From Galaxea fascicularis (taxonomy: Eukaryota > Cnidaria > Anthozoa > Scleractinia > Euphylliidae): a stretch of 64,000 bases of DNA. The DNA is taken from the NCBI GenBank assembly GCA_948470475.1, contig OX419343.1, positions 18,675,704 to 18,739,703 of the forward strand. Direction: 5' to 3'. The stretch's first letter is position 1. Each line of letters begins with the position of its first letter. A model generated the notes under the pieces. That model saw only the letters and a program-made list of their open reading frames with translations. It was not told the origin of the DNA and did no database searches. This document shows, in pieces, positions 10,940-23,901 of the stretch. Both the position numbers and the translations under genes were made by a program.

Positions 10940-11335
10940 TGATTGTTTTTGCGGTTATGCAAATCTCTTATCTGTGGACGGATTTTACTTAGCACGAATT
11001 TTAGAAAACTTGATCATTCTACCGATCAACGCCACACTCAACCGTTTAAGCTTCTTGTGCGGTATTGTATGTACGTAAAAGGTTTCAAATTACACATGCC
11101 AATATTTTTGCGGCTATGCAAATCTCTTATCTTTGGACGGATTTGTTTGTCTGACGCTTGATTTAACTTCGCACGAATTTTATAAAACTTGATCATTCTA
11201 CCGACCAACGACAGATTCAGCAGTTTAAACTTCTTGTGTGGCCGTGTCTATGAATATTGTATGTACGCCAATATTTTTGCGGTTATACAAATCTCTTATC
11301 TGTGGATGGATTTGTTTGTCTGTCGCTTGATTTTA
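10940..11335. repeat. Tandem repeat, about 2.5 units of 159-169 bp
   Basis: The phrase GCGGTTATGCAAATCTCTTATC (with small changes) recurs at 10951, 11110 and 11279. Each unit continues with GGACGGATTT, CACGAATTTT and AACTTGATCATTCTACCGA. The third unit is partial. No coding content is seen. Confidence 0.85.
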
Positions 11336-11559
11336 CGCCATTTCGACACATGACGACCTCAACGAAGGGCACAACATGTACATGTGTGGACAGCTCAAAT
11401 TTCGGTAGGACAACAGCTGCAATTGTAAGCGCTACACGAAATTGATACGCGATATTAATTGATTTCGCATTGTGGTAATCTATAATTTATGCCAGAAATT
11501 TTCACTTCAATGAGTCTCGCGCTATGCAATTCGCGTCGCGCAGGAAACGCGATGCGACT

Positions 11560-13740
11560 GGTAACTTACTTTTGAGCGGTACTGTACCTCTTGAACGTAG
11601 GGCTCTCCATACTGATTGTTCTCAAGCTGGGCGTTCTGCACTCTGTTCTTTTAGCCTGACGACAGCCCTGAAGCATGGGTCGCGGAGCTGGGCCTCCCTT
11701 ATCTCTCATTGGATAACGTCAGCAGCCAACACTGCTCGCAATGTCTACAATTGTCACAGGGACGTCTGGAAAGACCGTCTGCATTTCTGTGGTTTCGCCC
11801 TTGGTGGTGCTTAACTTCCAGGTCATATATGCTGAGGGTCTCGATCCACCTTGCTGTTTGCCCTTCCCGGTTCTTGAAGGTCATCAACCACCTTAGTGCC
11901 CCGTGGTCTATTTGCACCTTGAAGTGTCTTCCATAAACGTAGTGGTGAAAGTGCCTCACAGCAGTTACCAGGGCCAGCAGTTCCTTCCTCATCACACAGT
12001 ACTGCCGATCCGACTTCGTTAGGGTACGACTGAAGTAGGCAATAACCCTCTCCTCCCCGATGCCCGTGTTGCTAGCATCAGTGTCTAAAACGAAGGTTCC
12101 CTCTGAAGTTGGGTAAACTAGCACTGGTGCCTGGGACATGACTTGTTTGAGCTGATGGAATGTAACATCACATTCATGGGTCCACACAAAGGCTTTGTCC
12201 TTCTCTGTCAAACGGTGTAAGGGAGCTTCATCGAGACACGATATAGTTCTCTGGTAGAGGTCATCCAGATGGGCTGGCAATGGTATGGTAGAAGGAGTTA
12301 CCTGGCAAGCTCTCCCAGCAGGTGCCTCTCTGGTCTTCACTGCCTTTCTGCTGGCTTCGGAAACATCTTCCACTGGTTCACACAATGCAGCAATAGTGTC
12401 TCTGTACACAGTTTGGGGTTGGTTGGTTGGGTTAAACAGCCTCAAAGGAACAACATCATTAGTAAAGTCGATGAGAGCTGTTGCAACCAGTAGTTGACTC
12501 CTTCTAGTGAAACGTTCTTGTCCCCCTGTAATGCCAAGGGAAGCTTCCCCACAAGGGTCGATTAGCCTAGCTGGGACGAGGCTTTCACTCCCACACGTTC
12601 AGTCACATTACCATTTAAAGCTAACTCATAACACCCCTGTCCCTAAGTCAACCTACAATTATGTGCCCTAGTAAAATCCATGCCAATGATATCTCCGCAA
12701 CCCACACGTCATGCAACACCTACTCTTTCCCTAAACTAATGCGCAAACGTCCACGGCCCAGGAATGGAAGGGAGCTACCATCAGCAAGAAACATGCTTGT
12801 CTCCACTTGGTCGAGGGGTGGGCGTTCTGAGGCAGTTATCTTGTTGAAAACAGAGGATTTGACAATTGTGACATTTGCTCCCGTGTCCACAAGAAAAGTC
12901 ATCGCCACCCCGGAGATGCTTCCTTTAACCAGGGGCGCATCCTCAGTGCTGGCTACTTGTCCTACTGCTGGCTGGAGGGTCAGGAGCCTTGCGTGAGAGG
13001 GGGCAGCCGGGCTCTGACTTGCAAGCCCGGCTGGGAGCCGTTTCCTGTCAATCTTCCTTCTGGACAATCTCGCTACATGTAGTCAAGACCACCACATCGC
13101 TGCCCATCACGTGCAAGGGCCGTTCCTGTTCTGTGAGGAGTTTGTTGACAATTTGCTGCAGTTCTCCTACTTGCTGTTGCAGGTCATCCCCTTGAGATGA
13201 TGTGGAGACTGGTGCTTCGGGAGAAGGTGGGAAGACAGCTCTCGCCTGGATCCTGGTTTGATGTCTATCAGCGACATAAAAGGCTTCAATCTCTAAGGCT
13301 GTTGTTAATGCTTCTCGCACAGATCTAGGTCTGGCTTGATGGATGCGCCACCATACCTCACTCTCAGGCAGGGTGTGTATAAAATGGTCCCTCGCCAGGG
13401 TATCCTGTAGGTTCGTTGGGGCGTTTGGATTTGGATAAGCTTGGCGGGTGAGACGCTGGACTGCCTGGCCCAGTTTGGGCAATGTCTCCTCGCATTTCCT
13501 TATGCAACAGCGAAGCTGAGCCCTATACATCTCGGTTTGATGTTTTGAGCCGAAGCTGGATTCTAATGCCTCAATTAACGCCGAGAAATCCTTTTGCTTA
13601 CTGGAATCTAGATCCCCTAAAATTGTGCGGGCAGGGCCTTGGAGGGAGGCTGCCAGATAAATGGCCTTGGTGCAACCATCCCAGCAATTCAATCCAGCAA
13701 CCAATTCAAACTGGACGTGGTAGTCGTCCCGGGAGCTCAC
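11560..13740 (-). mobile_element. Ty3/gypsy-type retrotransposon, internally deleted and decayed
   Basis: On the minus strand the order is a gag-like region (13740 to about 13070), an aspartic protease (13067-12720) with the LVDTGAN active site, and an RNase H-type region (12445-11699). A short piece upstream of integrase follows (11700-11560). Gag is recognised by GPARTILGDL, then MYRAQLRCCIRKCEETL and LARDHFIHTLPE. The RNase H region shows FVLDTDASNTGIG, RKELLALVTAVRHFHHYVYG and HHQGRNHRNADGLSRRPC. The reverse transcriptase core with its YxDD motif, and all of integrase, are absent. The frame passes directly from the spacer before the polymerase to the region after it. I could not identify LTRs at either side. 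Confidence 0.85.
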
Positions 13741-13929
13741 TCCATTGTAAGGACTCGGTTGAATACATGGTTTTGTGCGTAGAGCTGGCGTCAGTGTTGG
13801 CGGGAGGAAAGACTGTTGTACTCCTGGATTGCTCCTTTGTGCCAGCTGGTTGATCTGTTCTAAGGTATTCCATAGTTCATCCTCGTTGTCTATTTCATGG
13901 TTCCATTCGGGTTTTGTAGCTCACGGTGT

Positions 13930-14620
13930 AAGAGTGCGTAAATCGCCGGTGTCTTGCGTGATTTGGTGTGGGACGGACCTTGGAGGACGAGATATGTCCA
14001 GAAATGCACCCAATAATGACAACGGCAATTTTGACGAAATTTCGCCACCCGTTTGGAAATATAGTATACACTAAGTGAAATTGGGGAATATGGCGAAAAT
14101 GGTGAATTCGCCAAAATGGTTGGCAATGGAAATGAGAAGACAAGAGGGCCCCCTTGGAAGGCGGCGAAATTGGCGAAAATGGCAAATTCACCAAAATAAC
14201 CAACGAATGTGTGGCAAATGCAAATGAGAAGACAATAGGGCCCCCTTGGAAAGCGGCGATTTTGGCGAAATGGCGAATTCGCCAAAATCACAGGTGAATG
14301 TGTGGCAAATGCCAATGAGAAGACAAGAGGGCCCTGGCGAAATTGGCGAAAATGGCGAATTCCTCAAAATCGCCGGCGAATATGTGGCAAATGCCAATGA
14401 GAAGACAAGAGGGCCCCCTTGGAAAGCAGCGATTTTGGCAAAATTGGTGAAAAAGGCAACTTCAACGAAACTTCGTCAACAGTTTTAGAAATATGTATAC
14501 AGTATTTGAATGTGGCGAAAATGGCGAATATGCCCAAATAGCCAGTGACTGAAATGAGAAGGCAAGAGTCTCCCTTTCGTGAGGGTGATCTTGGTGATAA
14601 TGGCAAATTATGCAAACAGT
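13930..14620. repeat. Minisatellite, about five units of 82-92 bp
   Basis: The phrase GAGAAGACAAGAGGGCCC recurs with the GGGCC at 14146, 14238, 14329 and 14411, plus a decayed copy near 14560. Between copies the sequence is GGCGAAATTGGCGAAAATGG with its inverse GAATTCGCCAAAAT, so each unit can also fold on itself. It begins next to the gag end of the gypsy element. Open frames on both strands (for example 14246-14488 and 13890-14315) are products of the repeat. Confidence 0.85.
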
Positions 14621-14639
14621 TGTGGAAAGCTTTTAACAA

Positions 14640-17208
14640 ATAGGAGTAAACATATTAGTTTACATGGACAACAATGACATTATTTAGTAGTGGCTTGGGA
14701 AAGATTTCCAGACAGGCATAAACATTAAATGTACATGCTTTCTTTTCGTGATAACCATTCCCAAAAATCCATCATTTGAAGGCATAAAATGCGTGAGGCT
14801 TATACATGTAATTCATGTTTCGTGCTGGAAATCCTGCATAATTTTTATGTACTGCCTATTGTAAGAAATAGTTTAGTATAAAGTGAACATCGTTGTACTT
14901 ACCAATTTTTTTTGCAAAAGTTGTGTATGAAAATTTGGGTTTCCCGTAGTGTTTCCCACACAGCAGAATTGTACCTGAAAGGTGTAATGGAAGGCCTTGA
15001 GTCTTTCTTCTTCAAAATTCTGATTGCACATGTGTAACAACTGTTGCAGAAGATTATCCAAACCATTAAGTCTATCCCCAGCCCTGTTCGCAAAGGTATT
15101 TTAACATTGCCGTTTACTCTTCAATCTTAGCACTGAAACCAATGTTGCTTTATGATAAGTACTAATCTATGATAAATCCAAAGTATTGCCATGTCACTGC
15201 TTTTTTAGCGGATAACGTCAACTGTTGTTACAATGTGCTAGTTTGGTTGTAAAATTGCTTCGAGGGATAACCTGGTGATAGTTAACACCAAACGATCTGT
15301 CATAGACGCCATTTTGAAATGTGTTGTGATTCCAAACAACACTTTATGTAAGCAACGATGAGGATGGACAAGCGTCACATGATAATTTTTCACCAATCTG
15401 TTTCTTTGTTTGTTTTGCTAATGGCGAATGCCAAAAATTTTTCAAAAACTAGAGTAGTGTTAGCAATTTCTTGTTGTCTTTTGTGTTTGTTCAGTGATGA
15501 ACAAAATGTAGATGAATGAAATTTTTCGAAAAAATGTGACTCTGAGCAGTATTTCTACAAATCATAGTGCTTCACTCTAACGATAAGATGGAATCAAATC
15601 ACACGCAAATCGGCCAATTCATGACTAGAGATTTAGAGGTAAATTACGCGAAGACAAAATATTTCTCTCACAGCGTGGCGCGACAAACAAATTCAGTGAA
15701 ATCTATTTTTAAACACAGTCAGTCGAAAGAAAATTAACATCCATGACCTCCCTTCAGCAGTTCCCTTAAAATATGCCTGAAAATTCTCCAAAAGGAATAA
15801 TGCATCAAATGAAAAAGTACCACTGATCGAGGTCATACAACAATTATGACTCGATCAAATAACACATCCATGCACATTCATCAAATTTTACAAGAATTTA
15901 TAGCGCTGCGTGACAAACTTGACCATGATTTCGTGAAATCTGTTTTAAAACACACTCAATCGAAAGAAGAAATTAATATCGATGATCGCCCTTCAGATTT
16001 CAGTTAAAAGTGTTAAAGAAAGAAAAGCTCTGTCACAAATATTCGGCGAGAAATTATGGGCCTGAAATCAAAATAGATCTACCGGTAAAGAAAGCTAAAA
16101 TATGCTTTCCTTAAAGATTCAGACGTGTCAAAACTTAATCGCGCGAAAAGTCCTTTGTTTTTCCCACTCGAAAGTCTCGAAACTCAACTCGATAAATTCT
16201 TGAAAGCCCTCGAACGTTTCGAAACTCGTATGTACTACGGCATAACTCAGTTGAATTCTTTTTCCTTAAAGGGTGTTGTCGTCCATGATATCTATCAACA
16301 AGGAATTCCATTGTAGTGCTTACATAAATATAACCTGAACAAGAAGTCTTGGAAAGCAGCAGTCATGAAAATCATTCGAAGGGAAGGACATGTTTTCTAA
16401 TTTGCAAAACCTATTTTAACAGCTTTTCATCTTCAGTTACAAAGCTTATGCTGTATTTATAATAAAAGCTTACAGTGTTGATGTATTAAAATGGGGCAGT
16501 TGTCACAATGGCAATTATATAGAGAAACGTAAGTTGATTCATATATGAGAAGGCCAAGGGGATACTTCCACGTGGCCTATTTTGGCGTGAGTCATGGGAT
16601 GGGGATGGTTTTTGTGAATAAAAAATGTCTAAGTAAGGTAACAATTTGCCATCAGGTTTGTAACAGATATACTGTAGTACCCATCTTTATGGCATTTTTG
16701 CCTTTTGTTAGTGAGCTAAACTTTGGCACAGCAAATAAGTTTATCTTCTTCACGGTTCAAAGGAACACTGTCGGACAGTTTTGTTGTTCTCCGCTGCAAT
16801 CTTCATTGAAATTGGTTCTGCATGAATTTTACTCTTGCTGAGACATTGTGATTCATGGCTGTTGTTAAGTTTTGAAGTAAGCGGGGATATAAATAGCCAT
16901 TGATAAAAGTTGCTGCAATGAAGTCAACCTCATTTTATATTAATGTATAGTGGAGATCCTGGCCCATGGCTGATAATGGCATCCTTTACATTTGTTTGAA
17001 TGGGAGGAGAAAGATATCATTTCCATCATTTTGGCAAAGTGCAATCATTTTCCATCCTTGCCATCCATAATAGAAGAAGGCTGTATTTAGTCTCAGTGGG
17101 GTGAAAAAATCCTCCCTTGCTGTTTAGTGTATATTGATCAATGGCTCTTAAGCTTCACTAGACTGTTTAAATACGAATGTGTAAAAATAAACAAATAAAT
17201 AAAGGGGG

Positions 17209-17244
<36 letters not shown>

Positions 17245-17251
17245 GAAGTAG
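14640..17251. other. 2.6-kb stretch without recognisable feature
   Basis: The sequence is AT-rich. Short open frames occur (for example 16125-16316 and 16545-16841), but none resembles a known protein and none is spliced convincingly. Two stretches near 15,690 and 15,930 share a diverged phrase (AGTCGAAAGAAAATTAACAT versus AATCGAAAGAAGAAATTAAT), which suggests an old local duplication. Confidence 0.5.
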
Positions 17252-17970
17252 TACACAAAGATTTTGGTATTATCAACAGAGTTGATAAATGTAAATTGAC
17301 CACCGTGCAGGGATTCTAAAAGCTGACGTTTCGAGCGCTAGCCCTTCATCAGAGCGAATCGAGGAATTGTGGGTTGTGTGTAGTTTTTATAGTGGAGTAG
17401 GAGCTACGCTATTGGTGGTAACATGGCAACGTGAAAAATAGGAATACATTAGTTAAATGAAAAGCGTTCGTTAATACCGTGGGGATTAAGGGTGCCGATT
17501 TGGAAGATGAATTTTTGTTCCAGATTCTTGCGGCTTTCCGTCGTACCTTGATGTAGGGAAAGGCCGCAGATAGCCATGTGTTGTTTGGAGTGGTTAGGGA
17601 GATTAAAATGACGAGCGACTGGCTTAGATGCATCCTTGTCATTCTTCTCTACATCGCGAAGGTGTTCGACGGAAGGTACGACGGAAAGCCGCAAGAATCT
17701 GGAACAAAAATTCATCTTCCAAATCGGCACCCTTAATCCCCACGGTATTAACGAACGCTTTTCATTTAACTAATGTATTCCTATTTTTCACGTTGCCATG
17801 TTACCACCAATAGCGTAGCTCCTACTCCACTATAAAAACTACACACAACCCACAATTCCTCGATTCGCTCTGACGAAGGGCTAGCGCTCGAAACGTCAGC
17901 TTTTAGAATCCCTGTACGGTGGTCAATTTACATTTATCAACTCTGTTGATAATACCAAAATCTTTGTGTA
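17252..17970. mobile_element. Head-to-head palindrome of two Penelope-like 3' ends
   Basis: Bases 17252-17549 are the near-perfect reverse complement of 17673-17970. The arms are 298 bp each and I noticed only a few mismatches. A 123-bp spacer separates them. Each arm is the 3' end of a Penelope-like retroelement. The left copy reads on the minus strand to a stop at 17449 and encodes the C-terminal part of a GIY-YIG-type protein (EHLRDVEKNDKDASKPVARH, then LEQKFIFQIGTLNPHGINER). The right copy reads outward on the plus strand from about 17676 and repeats the last 30 residues. Both continue into a shared untranslated tail. This is a known layout for truncated Penelope copies and yields a potential 300-bp hairpin. 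Confidence 0.82.
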
Positions 17971-19785
17971 AAAATAAACGATCCACAGCAAGGACAACCT
18001 TACAATGTCCAACGCTTAGTAGTTGAATTTCTAAATATCTCTGTCAGGTGGCAAAAAGTTCTTTCCTTCTAAATCCCAAAAAAGAGTTGGAACTTCACCC
18101 AAAAATAAGATCATACAGGTCCAGTCTTCCCTCCTGGACACCTGATACTGGAGTATCCATTCCAGTCAGTGCCATTTAAATGGGTTTGATGACTAGAATT
18201 ATTTTTAGCACGATTACAAAGTTCACTGCCTTGTTGAGGCAAGGGAAGGGTTTCCTTTTAATATAACTGCAATATAATGCCAACATGTTATATTGCACAC
18301 ATACCTATTATGCTTTCAAGTATCTGCTTGTCTGGGCATGGCTTTCCATTTGCTCCAGTCAAGTTCATTCCTACCAGCTCATCATTTGTATAAAAGCAGT
18401 TTATATCTGCGAACATCATGATTGTGAATTGCGATCATATAAAAAGACGATTTCTGTAACGATTCTCCGTATGTCACATTCACGGACCGTACCAACTGTA
18501 CGGTCCGTGAAGCCATCTACCACTTGGAGAAATTGATGGACCGAAACCTTACTTTTACAGACCGTTACAGTGCGGGGGTATTGGACAACCCTCTGAAAGT
18601 TTCACTTCAAGTACATGTACATGACAGATTTACTGAATTGGAAGTTGTCTTACCATGAAGAGAGAGAATTTTTCCATTCCAGATTTCTCCATTATATTGC
18701 ATTTCAGCAAATTGGCCCAACTCCTACACTTCCTTTGAAAGCTAATTTTTTCACACTAATTGCTTCCAGTTCACTTCGTCCATTGGGTCGATTCCATTCA
18801 ACTACTGCAAAACCATTTGGTTTTACCTATAGGTGGAAAACTTTTATGAAAAGCACTCGTTTACTTTATACCAACACTGGCTAGCTAGTATACTATGGCT
18901 ACAACTATTTCAGCTTGCAGCTAGAGGCATAGAAGGGGAGGCATTGCGCTGGTTTTCAAAATCAAGCTACTACTCCCATAGATTGTTTGAAAATTGAACG
19001 GTTGGTCATTGTCGATATCAGATTCATGTCTGTATTCCTGCATGCTAATGGTAGTAAATTTTAAAATACAACTTCTTTGTCCTCGATCTGACTTTTGAAT
19101 ATAAAATTCCTAACAGAAATTTGAAATATCCTTAATTACAGGACGCTTTTAAATGTCTAATAAAACTTTAGGATTGCTTAAGTCTCATACTTCTTGAAAA
19201 AATCACGAGTTGGTCAAATATCAAGCGTGTCTTGGTCAGATCATGCTTAAATCTCGCCTCACCGAAACATAGATGATAGAACACTCGATTTTCTACAAAA
19301 AATTAAGAAGAAGATAGAGTACTTGACGAAATTAAGCTGCAAATGTATTTCCCTGGCTTCAACGCTACGTTCAACCTGAACGAAGAAGGTAAATTTTGCC
19401 TTTTTTACCACCGATTGAGCGAAATATATACATGTAAGCTTAACCAATAAGTTAGCTTTAAGTTAATATATGCCACACGCTGAAACATGACCTAAATTTA
19501 GGGTTTTCACGTGGTCAAATGTACTCACCATTTTCCTGGATGCTCGATTGACTGAAAAAGAGTAGAAACAGTAAACTTTCAGTTGGAAAAATATGATGAA
19601 CTAATTTGCAATACACGTTTCACAGGTTGACACAAGCGTTCACAAGCGAGATCTAACACGTACCGACTATTGTGCCGAAAAATCCCGCCAAAACGAAAAC
19701 AAACTGAGCATGCGTAATATCTGCGAAGGCCTGGGTCGGAACCTGTGTCAGCTTGCCTCAAACACGTAAACATGGCGGCTACAAA
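17971..19785. other. 1.8-kb stretch with only one short hairpin
   Basis: Apart from the perfect inverted repeat at 18,479-18,511 I see no gene or repeat. Open frames at 18285-18536 and 18615-18884 have no recognisable content. Confidence 0.5.
18479..18511. repeat. Perfect 14-bp inverted repeat, 5-base loop
   Basis: TTCACGGACCGTAC is followed by CAACT and then the exact reverse complement GTACGGTCCGTGAA. The stem is GC-rich against an AT-rich background. Its role is unknown. Confidence 0.9.
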
Positions 19786-22412
19786 ATGGGAAAGAGACCA
19801 GTAACTCGAAAAATTGTAAGAAACGAAGAGGTATTTACTTGTCTTATTTATCTCATCCACCGTTTAAAGTTCCCAGAACGTCTGAGTATCGCCAGAAAGT
19901 AGCTAAACCTTGTGATGGAGAAACGAACGCGGCCTTTCATGGTGACAATGTTGAACATCACGAGTCAGACTGCTCTTTTCAGGGGATCGAAGAACACTCT
20001 CTGCAAGACTGTAATAGCGTCGATTTGTTGGAAGAAGTTGGCCAACCAGCTGAGACAGAAAGTGACAGAGAAGACATGCCAATTAGAGGCACCATCGTCG
20101 ATGAAACATTTAAGGAACTCCTGAACAGCCCACTTAGATCTGTAGAACACGACAGACATGGCAGTGGTGTAATTCAGTCACAGGATTTCCCTGAAGATCC
20201 TGCGCTTGATGCTACGTACGTAACCTGCGAGTTCCCTGAGGATTTGAATGATCAAGATGATGGAGTGAATGAACTTCCGGAAGAGGAAGATACGAATGAA
20301 AGCAACACTCAAGATGACTGCGTGAAAATTACCGAGCTACCATCATCGCGAGACACACCATTATATGCTGGCTCCCCCGTTACATTCTCACTTAGCTTGC
20401 TGCTGATCATTACCTTCGCCATGAGGCACAATTTGAGTGGATTGGCTTTTGACGGTGGTTAACGTTCACCTTGTCGTACCCAACTGCTTTGCTAAATCGA
20501 CAGCTGTTCTCAACCGATTCTTTCGACAACTTAAGAAGCCTATCGAGTACCACTATTATTGTTGTTTCTGTTATCAGTACATTGGGCTGAAAAAGACGTC
20601 CTGCTGTTCTAACAAATATTGTCTGGCTGAATTTACGAAAAAAGGTGCACTGGCCTACTTCATTGTCCTTCCCCTAGTTACACAGGTCCAGTCATTGCTA
20701 GCAAGTAAGTTAATTATCTATCAAGGTTTTGATCATTCAATACCCTTAATTTAACTTGAGTATGAAATGTTTTCTCAGCAGTCAGTGAAAATGATAATTA
20801 CCTCTATTATGGAAAATCTTGAATGTGCTATTGCAGTGTTTTTAGAAGTAACATTTTCCCCTTATTTTGGCTGGTTACTTCTTTTATAGTGTGTGAAAGG
20901 CTCTTTTAACCCTGGTTGATACCTTAAGGGATACACTGGAACAACGTAACATTAATAACTGGTCAAAATCACTTCTTTACATGTCTATTGGACTTTAACG
21001 TCAGTGGTTCTTGATCAATAATTTGAAAACTGTTAGGATTCCAATGGAATACATTTTCATCAGTTTATTATTTGTAGTAATGTTGCATGAATTCAGGAAA
21101 ATTATCATTTTTTGTCAGTTTAACAGACCCTCTGTATGAAATTTATTTTCGTACTTTCATGTACAAGTTATTTTAAATATTTGTTTTTGTTTCTTAGGAA
21201 CAGAAGTACCAGATTTGCTGCAGTATCCTGTCACAAGACAAAAACAAAAATCAGATGCCATTGAAGATGTCTTTGATAGACGACTGTATAAGAAGCACTT
21301 TGGGGAAGATGGATTCTTTAGGGGTTCACTGGCAAATGAGAAAAAGACAGATTCATTTGTCCTTGCAAGTAAACACGGATGGAGTTGCAGTTTTTCGGTC
21401 TTCAAAATTTTCCATATGACCAGTGTATTTTATTGTCAATGAATTGCCTCCAAATTGCAGGTACATTTACATACATTTAAATCTGTACACGTACACCCAT
21501 TTGCTTACGGCATACTCTGCATGTGATACACATGCAAACGTTTTGATGGGGATGTAATATTTTACGTATGGTGTGTGGCCCCTGGTCCCAATGAAAAATA
21601 TGCAAACATGTATTTCTTACCTCAGAAGAAGAGTATTATGCTGAGATTTGTCCTGTAAATTACCAGAACATTCTACTATTATATGAGTTATGAGTTAAGA
21701 AGTTTATTCCATGGCACTCAAAGTGTGGAAGACCAGATTGTGACAGCTGTCAGTGTGCAACAGAGAATTCCTGAATTGGTAACTCTCCTTGAAAGTGGTT
21801 CTGCTGCTCAAGAGCTTTACAAACACCTTTCAAGTAAGCAACCCCTTGCTTCCAGGAAGGAAAAACTTCCAGGCAACAGCAATTGCAGTATTGTGGGCAA
21901 TTTACAAAATTATGTCTTAACTGCTGTTGAGCGAGCTGAAGTAGAATCCTTAATTGGGCCAGTTCGAGAAGTGTATCAGTTTTTCAGGTTACTCATTGGA
22001 GATCAACTGATTCACTGCAAATCATACAAAAGCATGACAAGGAGAAACAACTATACAATAGAATTTAAAGGCAGCACTGGGGACTTACCACCTTCTTTTG
22101 GGCAGATCCTGTTTTATTCCAAAATTTATTTACATTGCCCAAACCCTTCATTTTGTGGTAACTCCTGTAAATGTAGGAAGGCACTGTTTTATGCCTTGGT
22201 CAATGTTCAAAAAACCTGACCAGACTTAAGCAATTGCTAATGATCCTTACACTGGTACTACTGTTCCTCACCTGGTTCCAGTGATCAGGAGTGACAATTG
22301 TATCACTGCAATTCCAGTGGACAACATTATTCGATTATGCTTTTTTGTTGACTGTGGTCACAACTGTACTCCATTTGTGGGGATGTTTCCCAATCAGTAT
22401 GAAAAGGACTGA
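19786..22412 (+). pseudogene. CACTA-type (Transposase_21/DUF4218) transposase pseudogene
   Basis: The N-terminal part starts near MGKRPVTRKIV and has a long acidic region, then the segment SPVTFSLSLLLIITFAMRHN. A shifted frame follows with Cys pairs (YHYYCCFCYQYIGL and KTSCCSNKYC, a likely zinc site). An intron (20705-21197) leads to TEVPDLLQYPVTRQ. Next comes, in another frame, the Transposase_21 hallmark TDGVAVFRSSKFSI, where a TGA replaces the expected Trp before PVYFIVNELPP. The frame 21683-22219 has the DUF4218 part (YELRSLFHGTQSVEDQIVTA), and a degraded end reaches 22412. Such transposases cut CACTA elements at CACTR ends. Several frameshifts and the stop make this copy dead. I did not find its terminal repeats. 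Confidence 0.7.
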
Positions 22413-22554
22413 AGCATTTTAATGTTTATTATACCAATGTAAAGTTTGTTATAGAGAGCACTGTCACAGATAAGATGCAAAATTATGATTCTTAGAACTT
22501 AGATTTAGTATGCCCATGAGCTAATACTGGGAGGGAGTGGTCAACAGTTTAGAG

Positions 22555-22715
22555 CCTGCAAAGGTGAAGGGGGCACCCTTAGTGATCTAATGGCAGGCAA
22601 AGCAATCTGCTTAAAGTAACTTAATGTGTTGCTTGACATGACTCTATACGGGAGGAGATTCCATAGACGAATGGTTCTTGGGGAAAAAAAGAGCAGTTAA
22701 AAGATGAAACATCAG
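22555..22715 (-). mobile_element. LINE 3' fragment (end of reverse-transcriptase ORF)
   Basis: The minus strand reads SPRTIRLWNLLPYRVMSSNT, then LSYFKQIALPAIRSL. This is the typical C-terminal end of CR1/L2-type LINE proteins (the RTIRLWNxLP motif). Nothing more of the element is seen on either side. Confidence 0.55.
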
Positions 22716-23499
22716 CATATAACAGTTGGTAACATAGATAATGGCATCAAGTAGTTTTAAGTTTGCAATAAGAGATTACACCAAGGGGTACGTCTCAAGT
22801 GAATTTTAGGAGAGAAAGGAAATGTGTGCTAATTTGTTACAAGCTGCAATCCTTTTCTTTCAGGGCATGTATAAGGAAATATTTTTTTAACAAAACTAGA
22901 AATTAATGTTTTTGTTACAAATGCATCTTCCAAAATTACATGGCAGTGACCCCTTAAACAAAGGTTGTTTGTAACATGTCAGTTACAAAATATTGTTGAT
23001 GTTGTAGTTGAATTTTTCACAATGCTTCTGTAATTTAATGTTGCATGTAAGGCATAGTATTTTAGAGCACACATGTTAATTTACACTAAAATTGTTTCCT
23101 CAACCTGTTCTCCCTTATAGTAGTAGCAAACAAAAAATCCAAATTTCATTCAACTGTAATGTTTGGGTTATTCTTGTAGACTCAAAAGTAAGAATGACAA
23201 ACGCACAGTAACTTTTTTATTAGTGTATAAGTCAAAGGGTTATGAACTTTGCAATAAACGTTTTGACATGATCATAAAATGACAGTCAACTTTCTTCACA
23301 GGATGGGTGCAAGAGTAACAAAATTTTTTTCCAGCTTTTATTGTATGTAATTTAGCCATCAGATGTACTTATTATGGTGATCAATCAAGGTATATGTTGA
23401 GGTTCAATTTTATCTTTGTCTAAATTTTATTTTCCTATGTTTTGGGGTAATGGTGTTAATTTAAGGTGACGAGTTTTCACTTAAAGAAAACTATTTGTT
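22716..23499. other. Stretch without recognisable feature
   Basis: AT-rich sequence. No coding similarity or clear repeat was found. Confidence 0.45.
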
Positions 23500-23835
23500 A
23501 AGCAAAGTATACACAAAGTATACATCAACGTGTCAATGAAGCTGTGTTGTATCAGATCTTGGCCTCAATGCAGCACTGATGTATACTTTGTGTATACATC
23601 ATTGCTGCTTGAAGGCCTTGGTGTATACTTTATGTATACATCATTCCTGCTTGAAGGCACTGATGTATACTCATAGTATACATCAATGCTATTGATGTAT
23701 ACTCATAGTATACATCATTTTTTATTGCCAAGGCCAAATCTTGCTTGATGTATATTTGATGTATACTAAATATATACACCTTGGCAATGTAGTACATACA
23801 GTGTATACTATTGGTATACAAAAAGTATACTAACA
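23500..23835. repeat. Cluster of short palindromes centred on GTATAC
   Basis: At least seven imperfect palindromes of about 20-26 bp occur within 335 bp. Examples are GATGTATACTTTGTGTATAC (followed by ATC), GGTGTATACTTTATGTATAC and GATGTATACTCATAGTATAC. Several are separated by similar spacers containing GCTTGAAGG. The pattern is a tandem array of hairpin-forming units and not a random AT tract. Confidence 0.8.
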
Positions 23836-23876
23836 GTGCTCTAATTTTGTTAAGGGTAATCTGCAGGTGATACACG

Positions 23877-23901
23877 TTTTTTTTTTTTTTTTTTTTTTTT
23901 T
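23877..23901 (-). repeat. Poly(T) run of 25
   Basis: A 25-base T run followed by GCAGCTTTATTGGCATTC. Read on the minus strand it looks like the A tail of a retroposed sequence lying to the right (about 23,902-24,170). I cannot name that sequence. Confidence 0.5.

Noticed and set aside
11560..13740. Complete, active gypsy element
   Set aside because: The reverse transcriptase core and integrase are missing and no LTRs were found.
13890..14639. Several open frames across 14 kb on both strands
   Set aside because: They are products of the 92-bp minisatellite with no codon preference or known motif.
18479..18511. Rho-independent terminator
   Set aside because: The context is eukaryotic, there is no following T run, and no gene ends there.
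23500..23835. CRISPR array
   Set aside because: The units are palindromes of varying spacing in an animal genome, with no spacers of constant length and no cas genes.
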